A stretch of 64,000 bases of DNA. Origin: Pseudomonas sp. SORT22 (GTDB lineage Bacteria; Pseudomonadota; Gammaproteobacteria; Pseudomonadales; Pseudomonadaceae). Under the pieces are notes generated by a model. That model saw only the letters and a program-made list of their open reading frames with translations, searched no databases and was not told the DNA's origin. The stretch spans positions 4,650,501-4,714,500 of the forward strand of contig NZ_CP071007.1 in the NCBI RefSeq assembly GCF_018417635.1, given 5' to 3'. The position numbers and the translations under genes were made by a program. This document shows positions 26,149 to 34,812 of this stretch, piece by piece (position 1 is the first letter of the stretch; every line of letters begins with the position of its first letter).

Positions 26149-26888
26149 TTTTGAACTTCCTCGATCAGAGTTCCTTCAGCGCCGCCATGCACGATGTTCA
26201 GCAGGGCGCCGGGCTTGTTCATGTTGAAGACGCGCAGCGGCATCTTGTGATCGCGGCAAAGGCAGATTGCCGTCAGGTCCATCACGCCCAGCTTGCGATC
26301 CAGCACTTCATCGTAGGTCAGATGATCGAACTTCTCGGCATGCGGGTCTTTGAATGGATCTGCAGTGTATACACCATCGACCTTGGTTGCCTTCAATACC
26401 ACGTCGGCATCGATTTCGATGGCGCGCAGGCAAGCGGCGGAGTCGGTGGTGAAGAACGGGTTGCCGGTACCGGCAGCGAAGATGACCACTTCTTTGGAGT
26501 TCAAGTGGCGCATGGCTTTGCGACGATCATAGTGATCGGTAACGCCAACCATGGAGATGGCCGACATGACAATCGCGGTAATGTTGGCGCGCTCAAGCGC
26601 ATCGCGCATGGCCAGGCCATTCATCACGGTCGCCAGCATGCCCATGTGGTCGCCAGTGACGCGGTCCATGCCGGCTGCACTGAGCGCCGCACCACGGAAC
26701 AGGTTGCCACCACCGATCACCAAACCTACCTGAACACCGATGCCGACCAGCTGGCCGACTTCCAGCGCCATGCGATCCAGGACCTTGGGGTCGATCCCGA
26801 ACTCTTCCGAGCCCATCAGGGCCTCGCCGCTAAGCTTGAGTAGAATGCGTTTATAGCGAGCTTGATAACCACTGCCCTGCTGAGCCAT
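26145..26888 (-). CDS. pyrH: UMP kinase
   Basis: Phosphorylates UMP to UDP, feeding the CTP synthesis carried out by PyrG. The 247-residue amino-acid-kinase-fold protein has the N-terminal LKLSGEAL motif (about residues 17-24), the GGGNLFRG nucleotide loop and the [14 protein letters not shown] [12 protein letters not shown] segment. UMP kinase is commonly allosteric (GTP activation, UTP inhibition). It is separated from tsf by 182 bases containing a terminator-like hairpin, so it may have its own promoter there. Confidence 0.97.
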   Translation of the reverse strand: MAQQGSGYQARYKRILLKLSGEALMGSEEFGIDPKVLDRMALEVGQLVGIGVQVGLVIGGGNLFRGAALSAAGMDRVTGDHMGMLATVMNGLAMRDALERANITAIVMSAISMVGVTDHYDRRKAMRHLNSKEVVIFAAGTGNPFFTTDSAACLRAIEIDADVVLKATKVDGVYTADPFKDPHAEKFDHLTYDEVLDRKLGVMDLTAICLCRDHKMPLRVFNMNKPGALLNIVHGGAEGTLIEEVQK

Positions 26889-27014
26889 TGCGAATCTCTC
26901 CTGCGGCGTTTGTAAAAAAATCTGGCGGGCTGTTTTCAGCCTGCGCGTAACTCTAGCGTGGCGCAGCTACTGCGCCAGCGAAAGGCGGTCTCGTAAACCG
27001 CTCCCGCTTTGACA

Positions 27015-27046
27015 AAGAGGCTGCGCGCGTGAGCGGGCAGCCTCTT
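27015..27046 (-). terminator. Terminator-like hairpin after tsf
   Basis: A 10-bp stem AAGAGGCTGC / GCAGCCTCTT with a 12-base loop lies 24 bases after the tsf stop. On the minus strand it is followed by TGTC, a weak U run. It probably causes partial termination between tsf and pyrH. Confidence 0.65.
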
Positions 27047-27070
27047 CGGGGCGACAGAGGTGAATCTGTC

Positions 27071-27934
27071 TTATTGCTTGGCAGCAGCCAGCTGGGCAGC
27101 AACTTCTTCAGCGAAGTTGTCGACCGGCTTCTCGATGCCTTCGCCTACTTTGAAGTAGGTGAACGAAACGATTTCAGCACCGGCTTTCTTGGCCAGCTCG
27201 CCGACCTTGACTTCCGGGTTCATGACGAAGGCTTGCTCGACCAGCGAAGCTTCGGCCAGGAACTTCTTGATGCGACCGTCGATCATGTTGGCGACGATGT
27301 TCTCAGGCTTGCCCTTCATCTTCTCTTCGTTCAGCTGCATGAATACAGCCTTCTCGCGCTCGATTGCTTCAGCGGAGACTTCCGAAGGGTTGAGGAACTC
27401 TGGGTTGCTGGCAGCCACGTGCATGGCGATTTCTTTGGCCAGCTGGACGTCGCCGCCCTTCAGGACAACAGCAACACCGATCTTGTTACCGTGCAGGTAG
27501 GTACCGACAACGTCACCTTCAACGCGCACCAGGCGACGGATGTTGACGTTCTCACCAACCTTGGCAACCAGCGCTTCACGAGCGGCTTCACGCGAAGCGA
27601 TCAGCGGAGCGGCGTCGGTCAGTTTTTCAGCGAAAGCCTGTTCAACGCTTTCAGCGACGAAGTTTTTGAAGTCGTCTTGCAGGGCCAGGAAGTCGGTCTG
27701 CGAGTTCACTTCCAGCAGGACGGCGGACTTGTCGTCGGCCTTGATGGCGATAGCGCCTTCAGCAGCAACGTTGCCAGCCTTTTTGGCGGCCTTGATGGCG
27801 CCCGAAGCACGCATGTCGTCGATGGCTTTTTCGATGTCGCCGCCGGCCTTGGTCAGGGCCTTCTTGCAGTCCATCATGCCTTCGCCGGTGCGCTCGCGCA
27901 GTTCTTTGACCAGCGCTGCAGTAATCTCTGCCAT
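27071..27934 (-). CDS. tsf: Elongation factor Ts
   Basis: Nucleotide exchange factor for EF-Tu. The 287-residue product has the N-terminal UBA-like domain and the signatures LRERTGEGMMDCKKAL (about residues 11-26) and GNVAAEGAI. The two EF-Tu binding subdomains follow. It lies 192 bases downstream of rpsB with a strong terminator in between, an arrangement known from E. coli that sets the S2 to EF-Ts ratio. Confidence 0.98.
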   Translation of the reverse strand: MAEITAALVKELRERTGEGMMDCKKALTKAGGDIEKAIDDMRASGAIKAAKKAGNVAAEGAIAIKADDKSAVLLEVNSQTDFLALQDDFKNFVAESVEQAFAEKLTDAAPLIASREAAREALVAKVGENVNIRRLVRVEGDVVGTYLHGNKIGVAVVLKGGDVQLAKEIAMHVAASNPEFLNPSEVSAEAIEREKAVFMQLNEEKMKGKPENIVANMIDGRIKKFLAEASLVEQAFVMNPEVKVGELAKKAGAEIVSFTYFKVGEGIEKPVDNFAEEVAAQLAAAKQ

Positions 27935-28071
27935 TTCAAAATCCTCTTGGATAGGTTTTCAACCATTCCACCCGATACTGACGGGCGTTCAATTCTGTAA
28001 ATCCACTTGCCAGCACTCATGCAGTAACAAGGTTGCAACGGCGATGCTGACAGGAGGATTTCAAGGTGGCA

Positions 28072-28094
28072 AAAAGGGGGCAAAGCCCCCTTTT
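28072..28094 (-). terminator. Intercistronic terminator between rpsB and tsf
   Basis: On the minus strand AAAAGGGGGC-TTT-GCCCCCTTTT followed by another T is a textbook rho-independent terminator, 33 bases after the rpsB stop. Since tsf has no obvious strong promoter of its own, read-through probably sets its level. Confidence 0.88.
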
Positions 28095-28126
28095 CGCGTG
28101 CCGAGTAGACGCTAAGCGTCAGTTAC

Positions 28127-28867
28127 TCAGGCTTCGGCAGCCGGTGCTGCTGCTTCTTCGGCGTACACTTCGGTACCGCCAGCAACGTTGTTGCGGCCAC
28201 GGATCACGGCGTCAGCCATCGAACCCATGTACAGCTGGATAGCGCGGATGGCGTCATCGTTACCTGGGATGATGTAGTCAACGCCTTCTGGGCTGGAGTT
28301 GGTATCGACAACGCCGATGACCGGGATGCCCAGCTTGTTGGCTTCGGTGATAGCGATGCGCTCGTGGTCAACGTCGATCACGAACAGGGCATCAGGCAGG
28401 CCGCCCATGTCCTTGATACCGCCCAGGCTGCGATCCAGTTTTTCCAGATCACGGGAGCGCATCAGGGCTTCTTTCTTGGTCAGCTTGGCGAAAGTGCCGT
28501 CTTCGGCCTGGGTTTCCAGGTCGCGCAGACGCTTGATCGAAGCGCGGATGGTCTTGTAGTTGGTCAGCATGCCGCCCAACCAGCGGTGATCGACGTACGG
28601 CGAACCGCAACGTGCTGCTTCTTCAGCAACGATCTTGCCAGCGGAACGCTTGGTGCCGACGAACAGAATCTTGTTTTTGCCCTGGGCCAGACGCTCGACG
28701 AAAGTCAGTGCGTCGTTGAACATTGGCAGGGTTTTTTCAAGGTTGATGATGTGGATCTTGTTGCGCGCGCCGAAAATGTACTTGCCCATTTTCGGGTTCC
28801 AGTAACGGGTTTGGTGACCGAAGTGCACACCGGCCTTCAGCATATCGCGCATGTTGACTTGGGACAT
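28127..28867 (-). CDS. rpsB: 30S ribosomal protein S2
   Basis: Ribosomal protein of the small subunit, needed for S1 binding and translation initiation. The 246-residue product has the S2 signatures [20 protein letters not shown] near the N-terminus and [16 protein letters not shown] in the centre, and ends in an alanine/glutamate-rich tail. The in-frame extension to 28951 is not the start, because [10 protein letters not shown] at 28867 has a good AAGGAAC ribosome site 8 bases upstream. It is the first gene of the long minus-strand cluster, divergent from map. Confidence 0.98.
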   Translation of the reverse strand: MSQVNMRDMLKAGVHFGHQTRYWNPKMGKYIFGARNKIHIINLEKTLPMFNDALTFVERLAQGKNKILFVGTKRSAGKIVAEEAARCGSPYVDHRWLGGMLTNYKTIRASIKRLRDLETQAEDGTFAKLTKKEALMRSRDLEKLDRSLGGIKDMGGLPDALFVIDVDHERIAITEANKLGIPVIGVVDTNSSPEGVDYIIPGNDDAIRAIQLYMGSMADAVIRGRNNVAGGTEVYAEEAAAPAAEA

Positions 28868-29211
28868 GATAGTTCCTTGATAAGTCGGGTTGGGCCTCCA
28901 CGTATCCCAATGACCAACCCGTGATCCGCAGATCAAAGGCACCCAGGTCATCGTGTCGACACGTGTGTGGGTTTAGTGCTTCCGGAGCTATCCCCGGAAA
29001 GCGGCGCATTTTATACCACACAAGCTCGCCGAGCGAAACCCGAATTACCATAGAACGTCACCGGCTTTTGCACACACCGCCCATTAGCGCCAGAATGGCC
29101 CCTATATAAAGGCTGTATCAGCGCCATAGCCGCCTGAATCGGGCTTCGCTCTGTTAGAATCCGGCCTTTCCCCAGATTATTCGCGCCTTGCTGCGCCGTA
29201 GAGAGCCTGTA
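28868..29211. promoter_or_regulatory. rpsB leader and divergent rpsB/map promoter region
   Basis: This 344-base gap holds no gene. For rpsB (minus strand) there is a TATAAA -10 at 29010-29015 followed by a GC-rich discriminator (GCGCCGC), so the leader is about 135 bases. Within it are a hairpin at 28978-29002, a perfect 12-bp palindrome CGTGTCGACACG at 28952-28963, and a 7-bp stem GGGTTGG / CCAACCC at 28887-28920 ending 19 bases before the start codon. The last is a plausible S2 autoregulatory site. For map (plus strand) an extended -10, TGTTAGAAT, lies at 29152-29160. Confidence 0.6.
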
Positions 29212-29994
29212 ATGACCGTTACCATCAAAACCGCCGAAGACATCGAAAAGATGCGCATCGCCGGCCGCCTGGCCGCCGAAGTCCTGGAGATGATCGAAGA
29301 GCACGTCAAGCCCGGTGTCACCACCGAGGAGCTCGACCGCCTGTGCCACGACTACATCGTCAACGTCCAGCAGGCTATCCCGGCGCCGCTCAACTACAAA
29401 GGCTTCCCCAAGTCGATCTGCACCTCGGTCAACCACGTGGTCTGCCACGGCATCCCCGGTGACAAGCCGCTCAAGGATGGCGACACCCTGAACATCGACG
29501 TCACGGTGATCAAGGACGGCTATCACGGCGACACCAGCCGCATGTTCCACGTCGGCAACGTGCCCGTCTGGGCCGAACGCCTGTCGCAGATCACCCAGGA
29601 ATGCATGTACAAGGCCATCGAGCTGGTCAAGCCGGGCTGCCGCCTGGGCGACATCGGCGAAGCAATCCAGAAGCACGCTGAAAAGAACGGTTTCTCGGTG
29701 GTCCGCGAATTCTGCGGCCACGGCATCGGCAAGGTGTTCCACGAAGAGCCGCAGATCCTTCACTACGGCCGCGCCGGCACCGGCATGGAACTGAAAGAAG
29801 GCATGACTTTCACCATCGAGCCGATGATCAATCAGGGCAAGGCCGACACCAAGGTGCTGGGCGACGGCTGGACCGCCATCACCAAGGACCGCAAGCTCTC
29901 GGCCCAATGGGAACACACCCTGGTGGTGACCGCGACCGGTTACGAGATCTTCACCCTGCGCAAAGACGACACCATTCCTCGCACATCGGCCTGA
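29212..29994 (+). CDS. map: Methionine aminopeptidase, type I
   Basis: Removes the initiator methionine from nascent proteins. The 260-residue pita-bread-fold enzyme has all five metal ligands: D96 (NIDVTV), D107 (HGDTSRMF), H170 (FCGHGIG), E203 (TIEPM) and E234 (WEHT). H79 is the conserved substrate-side histidine. The start at 29212 has GAGAGCC upstream; an in-frame codon eight residues earlier (29188) is not family-like. It is the first gene of the plus-strand block, 21 bases ahead of glnD. Confidence 0.97.
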   Translation: MTVTIKTAEDIEKMRIAGRLAAEVLEMIEEHVKPGVTTEELDRLCHDYIVNVQQAIPAPLNYKGFPKSICTSVNHVVCHGIPGDKPLKDGDTLNIDVTVIKDGYHGDTSRMFHVGNVPVWAERLSQITQECMYKAIELVKPGCRLGDIGEAIQKHAEKNGFSVVREFCGHGIGKVFHEEPQILHYGRAGTGMELKEGMTFTIEPMINQGKADTKVLGDGWTAITKDRKLSAQWEHTLVVTATGYEIFTLRKDDTIPRTSA

Positions 29995-30015
29995 TTCTTA
30001 CAGGAAAGCCTCTCG

Positions 30016-32715
30016 ATGCCCCAGGTGGATCCCGAGCTGTTCGATCGCGGCCAGTTCCAGGCGGAACTGGCCCTCAAGGCAAGCCCCATCGCTGCCTTCA
30101 AGAAAGCCATCCGCCAGGCCGGCGAGGTGCTCGACAACCGTTTTCGCAGCGGTCGCGAGATCCGCCGGCTGATCGAAGACCGCGCCTGGTTCGTCGACAA
30201 TATCCTGCAACAGGCGTGGAACCAGTTTACCTGGAGCGAAGATGCCGATATCGCCCTGATCGCCACCGGCGGTTATGGGCGCGGCGAGCTGCACCCCTAT
30301 TCCGACATCGACCTGTTGATTCTGCTCGACAGCGCCGATCATGAAGTCTTTCGCGATTCGATCGAACGCTTTCTGACCCTGCTGTGGGACATCGGCCTGG
30401 AAGTGGGCCAGAGCGTGCGCTCGGTCGATGAATGCGCAGAACAGGCCCGTGCCGACCTGACGGTTGTCACCAACCTCATGGAAAGCCGCACCATTGCTGG
30501 GCCCGAGCACCTGCGCCAGCGCATGCTCGAAGTGACCAGCACCGCGCACATGTGGCCAAGCAAGGAATTCTTCCTGGCCAAGCGGGCCGAGCAAAAGGCC
30601 CGGCACCACAAGTACAACGACACCGAGTACAACCTCGAGCCCAACGTCAAGGGCTCGCCGGGCGGGCTGCGCGACATCCAGACGGTGCTGTGGATCGCCC
30701 GCCGCCAGTACGGCACCCTCAACCTGCACGCCCTGGCCGGCGAAGGTTTCCTGCTGGAAAGCGAGAACAACCTGCTGGCCTCGTCCCAGGAGTTTCTCTG
30801 GAAAGTGCGTTACGCCCTGCACATGCTGGCCGGGCGCGCTGAAGACCGCCTGCTGTTCGACCACCAGCGCAGCATCGCCGCGCTGCTGGGGTTTGGCGAC
30901 GAGAACCCCAAGCGTGCCATCGAGCAGTTCATGCAGCAGTATTACCGGGTGGTGATGAGCATCGCCGAGCTCAGCGACCTGATCATCCAGCACTTCGAAG
31001 AGGTCATCCTCGACGACGACAGTGGCAGCGCCCAGCCACTCAATGCCCGCTTCCAGCTGCATGACGGCTATATCGAGGCCGTGCGCACCAACGTGTTCAA
31101 GCGCACGCCGTTCGCCATGCTGGAAATCTTCGTGCTGATGGCCCAGCACCCGGAAATCAAGGGCGTGCGCGCCGACACCATCCGCCTGCTGCGCGAACAC
31201 CGACACCTGATCGACGACGAGTTTCGTAACGATATCCGCAATACCAGCCTGTTCATCGAGCTGTTCAAGTGCGAGATCGGCATCCACCGCAACCTGCGGC
31301 GGATGAACCGCTACGGCATTCTCGGGCGTTACTTGCCGGAGTTCGGTCTGATCGTCGGGCAGATGCAGCACGACCTGTTCCACATCTACACGGTCGATGC
31401 GCACACCCTGAACCTGATCAAGCACCTGCGCAAACTGCAGTACACCCCGGTTTCGGAGAAATTCCCGCTGGCCAGCAAGCTCATGGGCCGCCTGCCCAAG
31501 CCGGAGCTGATTTACCTCGCCGGGCTCTATCACGACATCGGCAAGGGCCGCCAGGGCGATCATTCCGAGCTCGGCGCGGTAGACGCCCAGGCCTTCTGCG
31601 CGCGTCATCAGCTGCCAAGCTGGGACAGCCGCCTGATCGTCTGGCTGGTACAGCATCACCTGGTGATGTCCACCACCGCCCAGCGCAAGGACCTCTCCGA
31701 CCCGCAGGTGATCTACGATTTTGCCCTGCTGGTGGGCGATGAAACCCGCCTGGACTACCTCTACGTGCTGACCGTGGCCGACATCAACGCCACCAACCCC
31801 AGCCTGTGGAACTCCTGGCGCGCCAGCCTGCTGCGCCAGCTCTACACCGAGACCAAGCGCGCCCTGCGCCGCGGCCTGGAGAACCCGCTGGACCGCGAAG
31901 AGCAGATCCGCCAGACCCAGAGCGCGGCGCTGGACATCCTCATTCGCGAAGGCACCGACCCGGACGACGTCGAGCAGCTGTGGTCGCAACTGGGCGATGA
32001 CTACTTCCTGCGCCATACCGCCGCTGACGTCGCCTGGCACAGCGATGCCATCCTCCAGCAGCCGGCAGACGGCGGGCCGCTGGTGCTGATCAAGGAAACC
32101 ACCCAGCGCGAGTTCGAGGGCGGTACCCAGATCTTCATCTATGCCCCCGACCAGCACGACTTTTTCGCCGTGACCGTGGCGGCCATGGACCAACTCAACC
32201 TGAACATCCATGACGCCCGCATCATTACCTCGAGCAGCCAGTTCACCCTCGACACCTATATCGTGCTCGACAACGATGGCGGCTCGATCGGCGACAATCC
32301 CGTACGGGTCAAACAGATTCGCGACGGTCTGACCGACGCCCTGCGTAACCCCGACGACTACCCGACCATCATCCAGCGCCGGGTACCGCGCCAGCTCAAG
32401 CACTTCACCTTTGCCCCGCAGGTGACCATCCACAACGATGCCCAGCGCCCGGTGACCATCCTCGAACTCAGCGCCCCCGACCGCCCCGGCCTGCTGGCGC
32501 GGATCGGCAAGATCTTCCTGGAGTTCGACCTGTCGCTGCAAAATGCCAAGATTGCCACCCTCGGCGAACGGGTCGAAGACGTGTTCTTCATTACCGACGC
32601 CGACAACCAGCCCCTGTCCGACCCGCAACTGTGCAGCCGCCTGCAGGATGCGATCGTCGAGCAACTGCGCGTCGACCAGGCGACCGGGGTGCCTTTGACC
32701 CGCCTGACCATTTGA
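30016..32715 (+). CDS. glnD: Bifunctional uridylyltransferase / uridylyl-removing enzyme
   Basis: Central nitrogen sensor that uridylylates PII under nitrogen limitation and deuridylylates it when glutamine is high. The 899-residue protein has an N-terminal nucleotidyltransferase domain with [15 protein letters not shown] (G85-D99; D97 and D99 bind metal). An HD hydrolase domain carries H506-D507, and two C-terminal ACT domains start near residues 704 and 814 and sense glutamine. All domains are intact. It is downstream of map and 23 bases ahead of dapC. The ribosome site AGGAAA is 8 bases upstream. Confidence 0.98.
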   Translation: MPQVDPELFDRGQFQAELALKASPIAAFKKAIRQAGEVLDNRFRSGREIRRLIEDRAWFVDNILQQAWNQFTWSEDADIALIATGGYGRGELHPYSDIDLLILLDSADHEVFRDSIERFLTLLWDIGLEVGQSVRSVDECAEQARADLTVVTNLMESRTIAGPEHLRQRMLEVTSTAHMWPSKEFFLAKRAEQKARHHKYNDTEYNLEPNVKGSPGGLRDIQTVLWIARRQYGTLNLHALAGEGFLLESENNLLASSQEFLWKVRYALHMLAGRAEDRLLFDHQRSIAALLGFGDENPKRAIEQFMQQYYRVVMSIAELSDLIIQHFEEVILDDDSGSAQPLNARFQLHDGYIEAVRTNVFKRTPFAMLEIFVLMAQHPEIKGVRADTIRLLREHRHLIDDEFRNDIRNTSLFIELFKCEIGIHRNLRRMNRYGILGRYLPEFGLIVGQMQHDLFHIYTVDAHTLNLIKHLRKLQYTPVSEKFPLASKLMGRLPKPELIYLAGLYHDIGKGRQGDHSELGAVDAQAFCARHQLPSWDSRLIVWLVQHHLVMSTTAQRKDLSDPQVIYDFALLVGDETRLDYLYVLTVADINATNPSLWNSWRASLLRQLYTETKRALRRGLENPLDREEQIRQTQSAALDILIREGTDPDDVEQLWSQLGDDYFLRHTAADVAWHSDAILQQPADGGPLVLIKETTQREFEGGTQIFIYAPDQHDFFAVTVAAMDQLNLNIHDARIITSSSQFTLDTYIVLDNDGGSIGDNPVRVKQIRDGLTDALRNPDDYPTIIQRRVPRQLKHFTFAPQVTIHNDAQRPVTILELSAPDRPGLLARIGKIFLEFDLSLQNAKIATLGERVEDVFFITDADNQPLSDPQLCSRLQDAIVEQLRVDQATGVPLTRLTI

Positions 32716-32738
32716 CCGTTTGACGAGACCTTGCGCCG

Positions 32739-33932
32739 ATGAACAACGCTTTGAACCAGCTTCAGCCCTACCCGTTCGAGAAACTCCGTGCGCTGCTCGG
32801 CAGCGTGACGCCTGCGGCGGACAAACGCGCTATTGCCCTGTCGATCGGTGAACCGAAGCATGAGTCGCCGGCGTTCGTCGCCCAGGCCCTGGCCGACAGC
32901 CTCAAGCAAATGGCGGTGTACCCCACCACCGCCGGCCTGCCCGCCCTGCGCCAGGCCATCGTGCGCTGGTGCGAACAGCGCTTTGGCGTACCGGCCGGCT
33001 GGCTGGATGCCGACAAACACGTATTGCCGGTCAATGGCACCCGGGAAGCGCTGTTCGCCTTCACCCAGGCGGTGGTCAATCGCGCCGATGACGGCCTGGT
33101 GATCAGCCCCAACCCGTTCTACCAGATCTACGAAGGCGCAGCCTTGCTGGCCGGCGCCACCCCGCACTACCTGCCATGCCTGGACAGCAACGGCTTCAAC
33201 CCGGACTTCGATGCGGTGTCGGCCGAGACCTGGCAGCGCTGCCAGATCCTCTTCCTCTGCTCCCCGGGCAACCCCACCGGCGCCCTGGTGCCGATGGACA
33301 CCCTGAAAAAACTGATCGCCCTGGCCGACCAGTACGATTTCGTGATTGCCGCCGACGAGTGCTACAGCGAGCTGTACTTCGACGAACAAAGCCCGCCGCC
33401 AGGCCTGCTCAGCGCCTGCGTCGAGCTTGGCCGCAGCGACTTCAAGCGTTGCGTGGTGTTCCACAGCCTGTCCAAGCGCTCCAACCTGCCGGGCCTGCGT
33501 TCGGGCTTCGTCGCAGGTGATGCCGAGATCATCAAGCCGTTCCTGCTCTATCGCACCTACCACGGCTGCGCCATGCCGGTGCAAACCCAACTGGCGAGCA
33601 TCGCCGCCTGGAACGATGAACAACACGTACTGGCCAACCGCGACCTGTACCGCGAGAAGTTCGACGCAGTGCTCGAAATCCTCGCCCCGGTGCTGGACGT
33701 GCAGCGCCCGGACGGCGGTTTCTACCTGTGGGCCAAGGTGCCAGGCGACGACGCAGCGTTCACCCGCGACCTGTTCGAAGCCCAGCACGTGACCGTGGTA
33801 CCGGGTTCGTACCTGTCGCGCGAAGTGGACGGCGTCAACCCAGGTGCCGGGCGCGTGCGCATGGCGCTGGTAGCGCCATTGGCCGAGTGCGTCGAGGCGG
33901 CCGGGCGGATTCGAGACTTCCTCACCCACTGA
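32739..33932 (+). CDS. dapC: Succinyldiaminopimelate transaminase
   Basis: PLP-dependent aminotransferase producing N-succinyl-L,L-diaminopimelate on the succinylase route to lysine and meso-DAP. The 397-residue fold-type I enzyme has SPGNPTG (about 175-181), the PLP-interacting aspartate D206 in IAADECYS and the Schiff-base lysine K246 in SLSKRSNL. Assignment to dapC rather than another class I aminotransferase rests on overall sequence, the glnD neighbour and the nearby dapD and dapE. It ends just before a hairpin. Confidence 0.92.
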   Translation: MNNALNQLQPYPFEKLRALLGSVTPAADKRAIALSIGEPKHESPAFVAQALADSLKQMAVYPTTAGLPALRQAIVRWCEQRFGVPAGWLDADKHVLPVNGTREALFAFTQAVVNRADDGLVISPNPFYQIYEGAALLAGATPHYLPCLDSNGFNPDFDAVSAETWQRCQILFLCSPGNPTGALVPMDTLKKLIALADQYDFVIAADECYSELYFDEQSPPPGLLSACVELGRSDFKRCVVFHSLSKRSNLPGLRSGFVAGDAEIIKPFLLYRTYHGCAMPVQTQLASIAAWNDEQHVLANRDLYREKFDAVLEILAPVLDVQRPDGGFYLWAKVPGDDAAFTRDLFEAQHVTVVPGSYLSREVDGVNPGAGRVRMALVAPLAECVEAAGRIRDFLTH

Positions 33933-33938
33933 TGGATC

Positions 33939-33965
33939 GGCGGCATCGGAACAGCCGGTGCCGCC
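33939..33965 (+). terminator. Hairpin after dapC
   Basis: An 11-bp stem GGCGGCATCGG / CCGGTGCCGCC with one wobble pair and a 5-base loop begins 6 bases after the dapC stop. There is no U tract, so termination efficiency is uncertain. Confidence 0.55.
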
Positions 33966-34059
33966 TGCCCTGAAAAAGCCACAACTAAAGCTTTATCTAC
34001 CACTAGATCCGGCGCCTGACTGGAGACACTTCACGCTCACGAACGAGAAGGACTCCCTC

Positions 34060-34812
34060 ATGAGCGATTTGATCTTTTGCCGTTACCGCCACAACGTCGA
34101 CCCGCAGCTTTCCTACGAAGCAGCCATCGCGGAAAACCCTGCCAATGCTCCCAGCCATTCAGGGTCGCGCAAAAAACGCGCGATTTATGGTTCCACCCGT
34201 CTCTGGCAGCCAGGGCGCACCCTGAAATTTTCGTTTCTGGGCTCACCCAGCACCGAACTGAAGTTGAAAATTCTCAATACAGGGAGCCAATGGGTGTCGC
34301 AGTCAGGCGCCAACCTCGGCATAGCCCTGTACCACGACAACTACCTGCAGGCCGATATCAGGATCAAGCTCGACCCCAAGGCCCTGCACAATGAGTCTGC
34401 CCTGGGAACTGATGCACTGCTGATCAAAACAAACGAAACCATGACCCTGAACGTCCTGCCGGACAGCGAATACTTCGAGCCGACCGTCCTGCATGAGTTC
34501 GGCCATGTCTTTGGCGCCACCCACGAACATCAAAACCCGTTAGCTGACATTCCCTGGAATGAAGACGAGCTCATGAAGGTCATGACCCAGCAGCGGGGAT
34601 GGAGCGAGGCCGATGTACGCAGCCAGTTTCTGGAGAAGCCAACTGAAGCAAATACCTTGTTCACAACCTACGACCGCGAGTCGATCATGCATTATCCAAT
34701 TGCGCAGTGGATGACCCTGGGTGACTGGGAAGTGGGGGCAAACAAGACGTTGAGCGAATATGATCTGGCATTCATGCGCCGAGCCTACCCCCTAGCCAAC
34801 ACACCTACCTGA
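34060..34812 (+). CDS. Astacin-like zinc metalloprotease (metzincin)
   Basis: Predicted zinc endopeptidase of 250 residues. The zinc site HExxHxxxxxH is H145, H149 and H155 (HEFGHVFGATHEHQ) and the Met-turn is SIMHYP with M210, both hallmarks of metzincins close to the M12A astacin family. The start at 34060 has an AAGGA site 8 bases upstream; an extension to 33958 lacks support. No signal peptide or pro-region is visible, unusual for this family. The gene is AT-richer than its neighbours (32/60 and 33/60 G+C in two 60-base lines, against 39/60 in a dapC line), which suggests later acquisition. Its 3' end overlaps the convergent antiporter gene by 8 bp. Substrate is unknown. Confidence 0.8.
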   Translation: MSDLIFCRYRHNVDPQLSYEAAIAENPANAPSHSGSRKKRAIYGSTRLWQPGRTLKFSFLGSPSTELKLKILNTGSQWVSQSGANLGIALYHDNYLQADIRIKLDPKALHNESALGTDALLIKTNETMTLNVLPDSEYFEPTVLHEFGHVFGATHEHQNPLADIPWNEDELMKVMTQQRGWSEADVRSQFLEKPTEANTLFTTYDRESIMHYPIAQWMTLGDWEVGANKTLSEYDLAFMRRAYPLANTPT

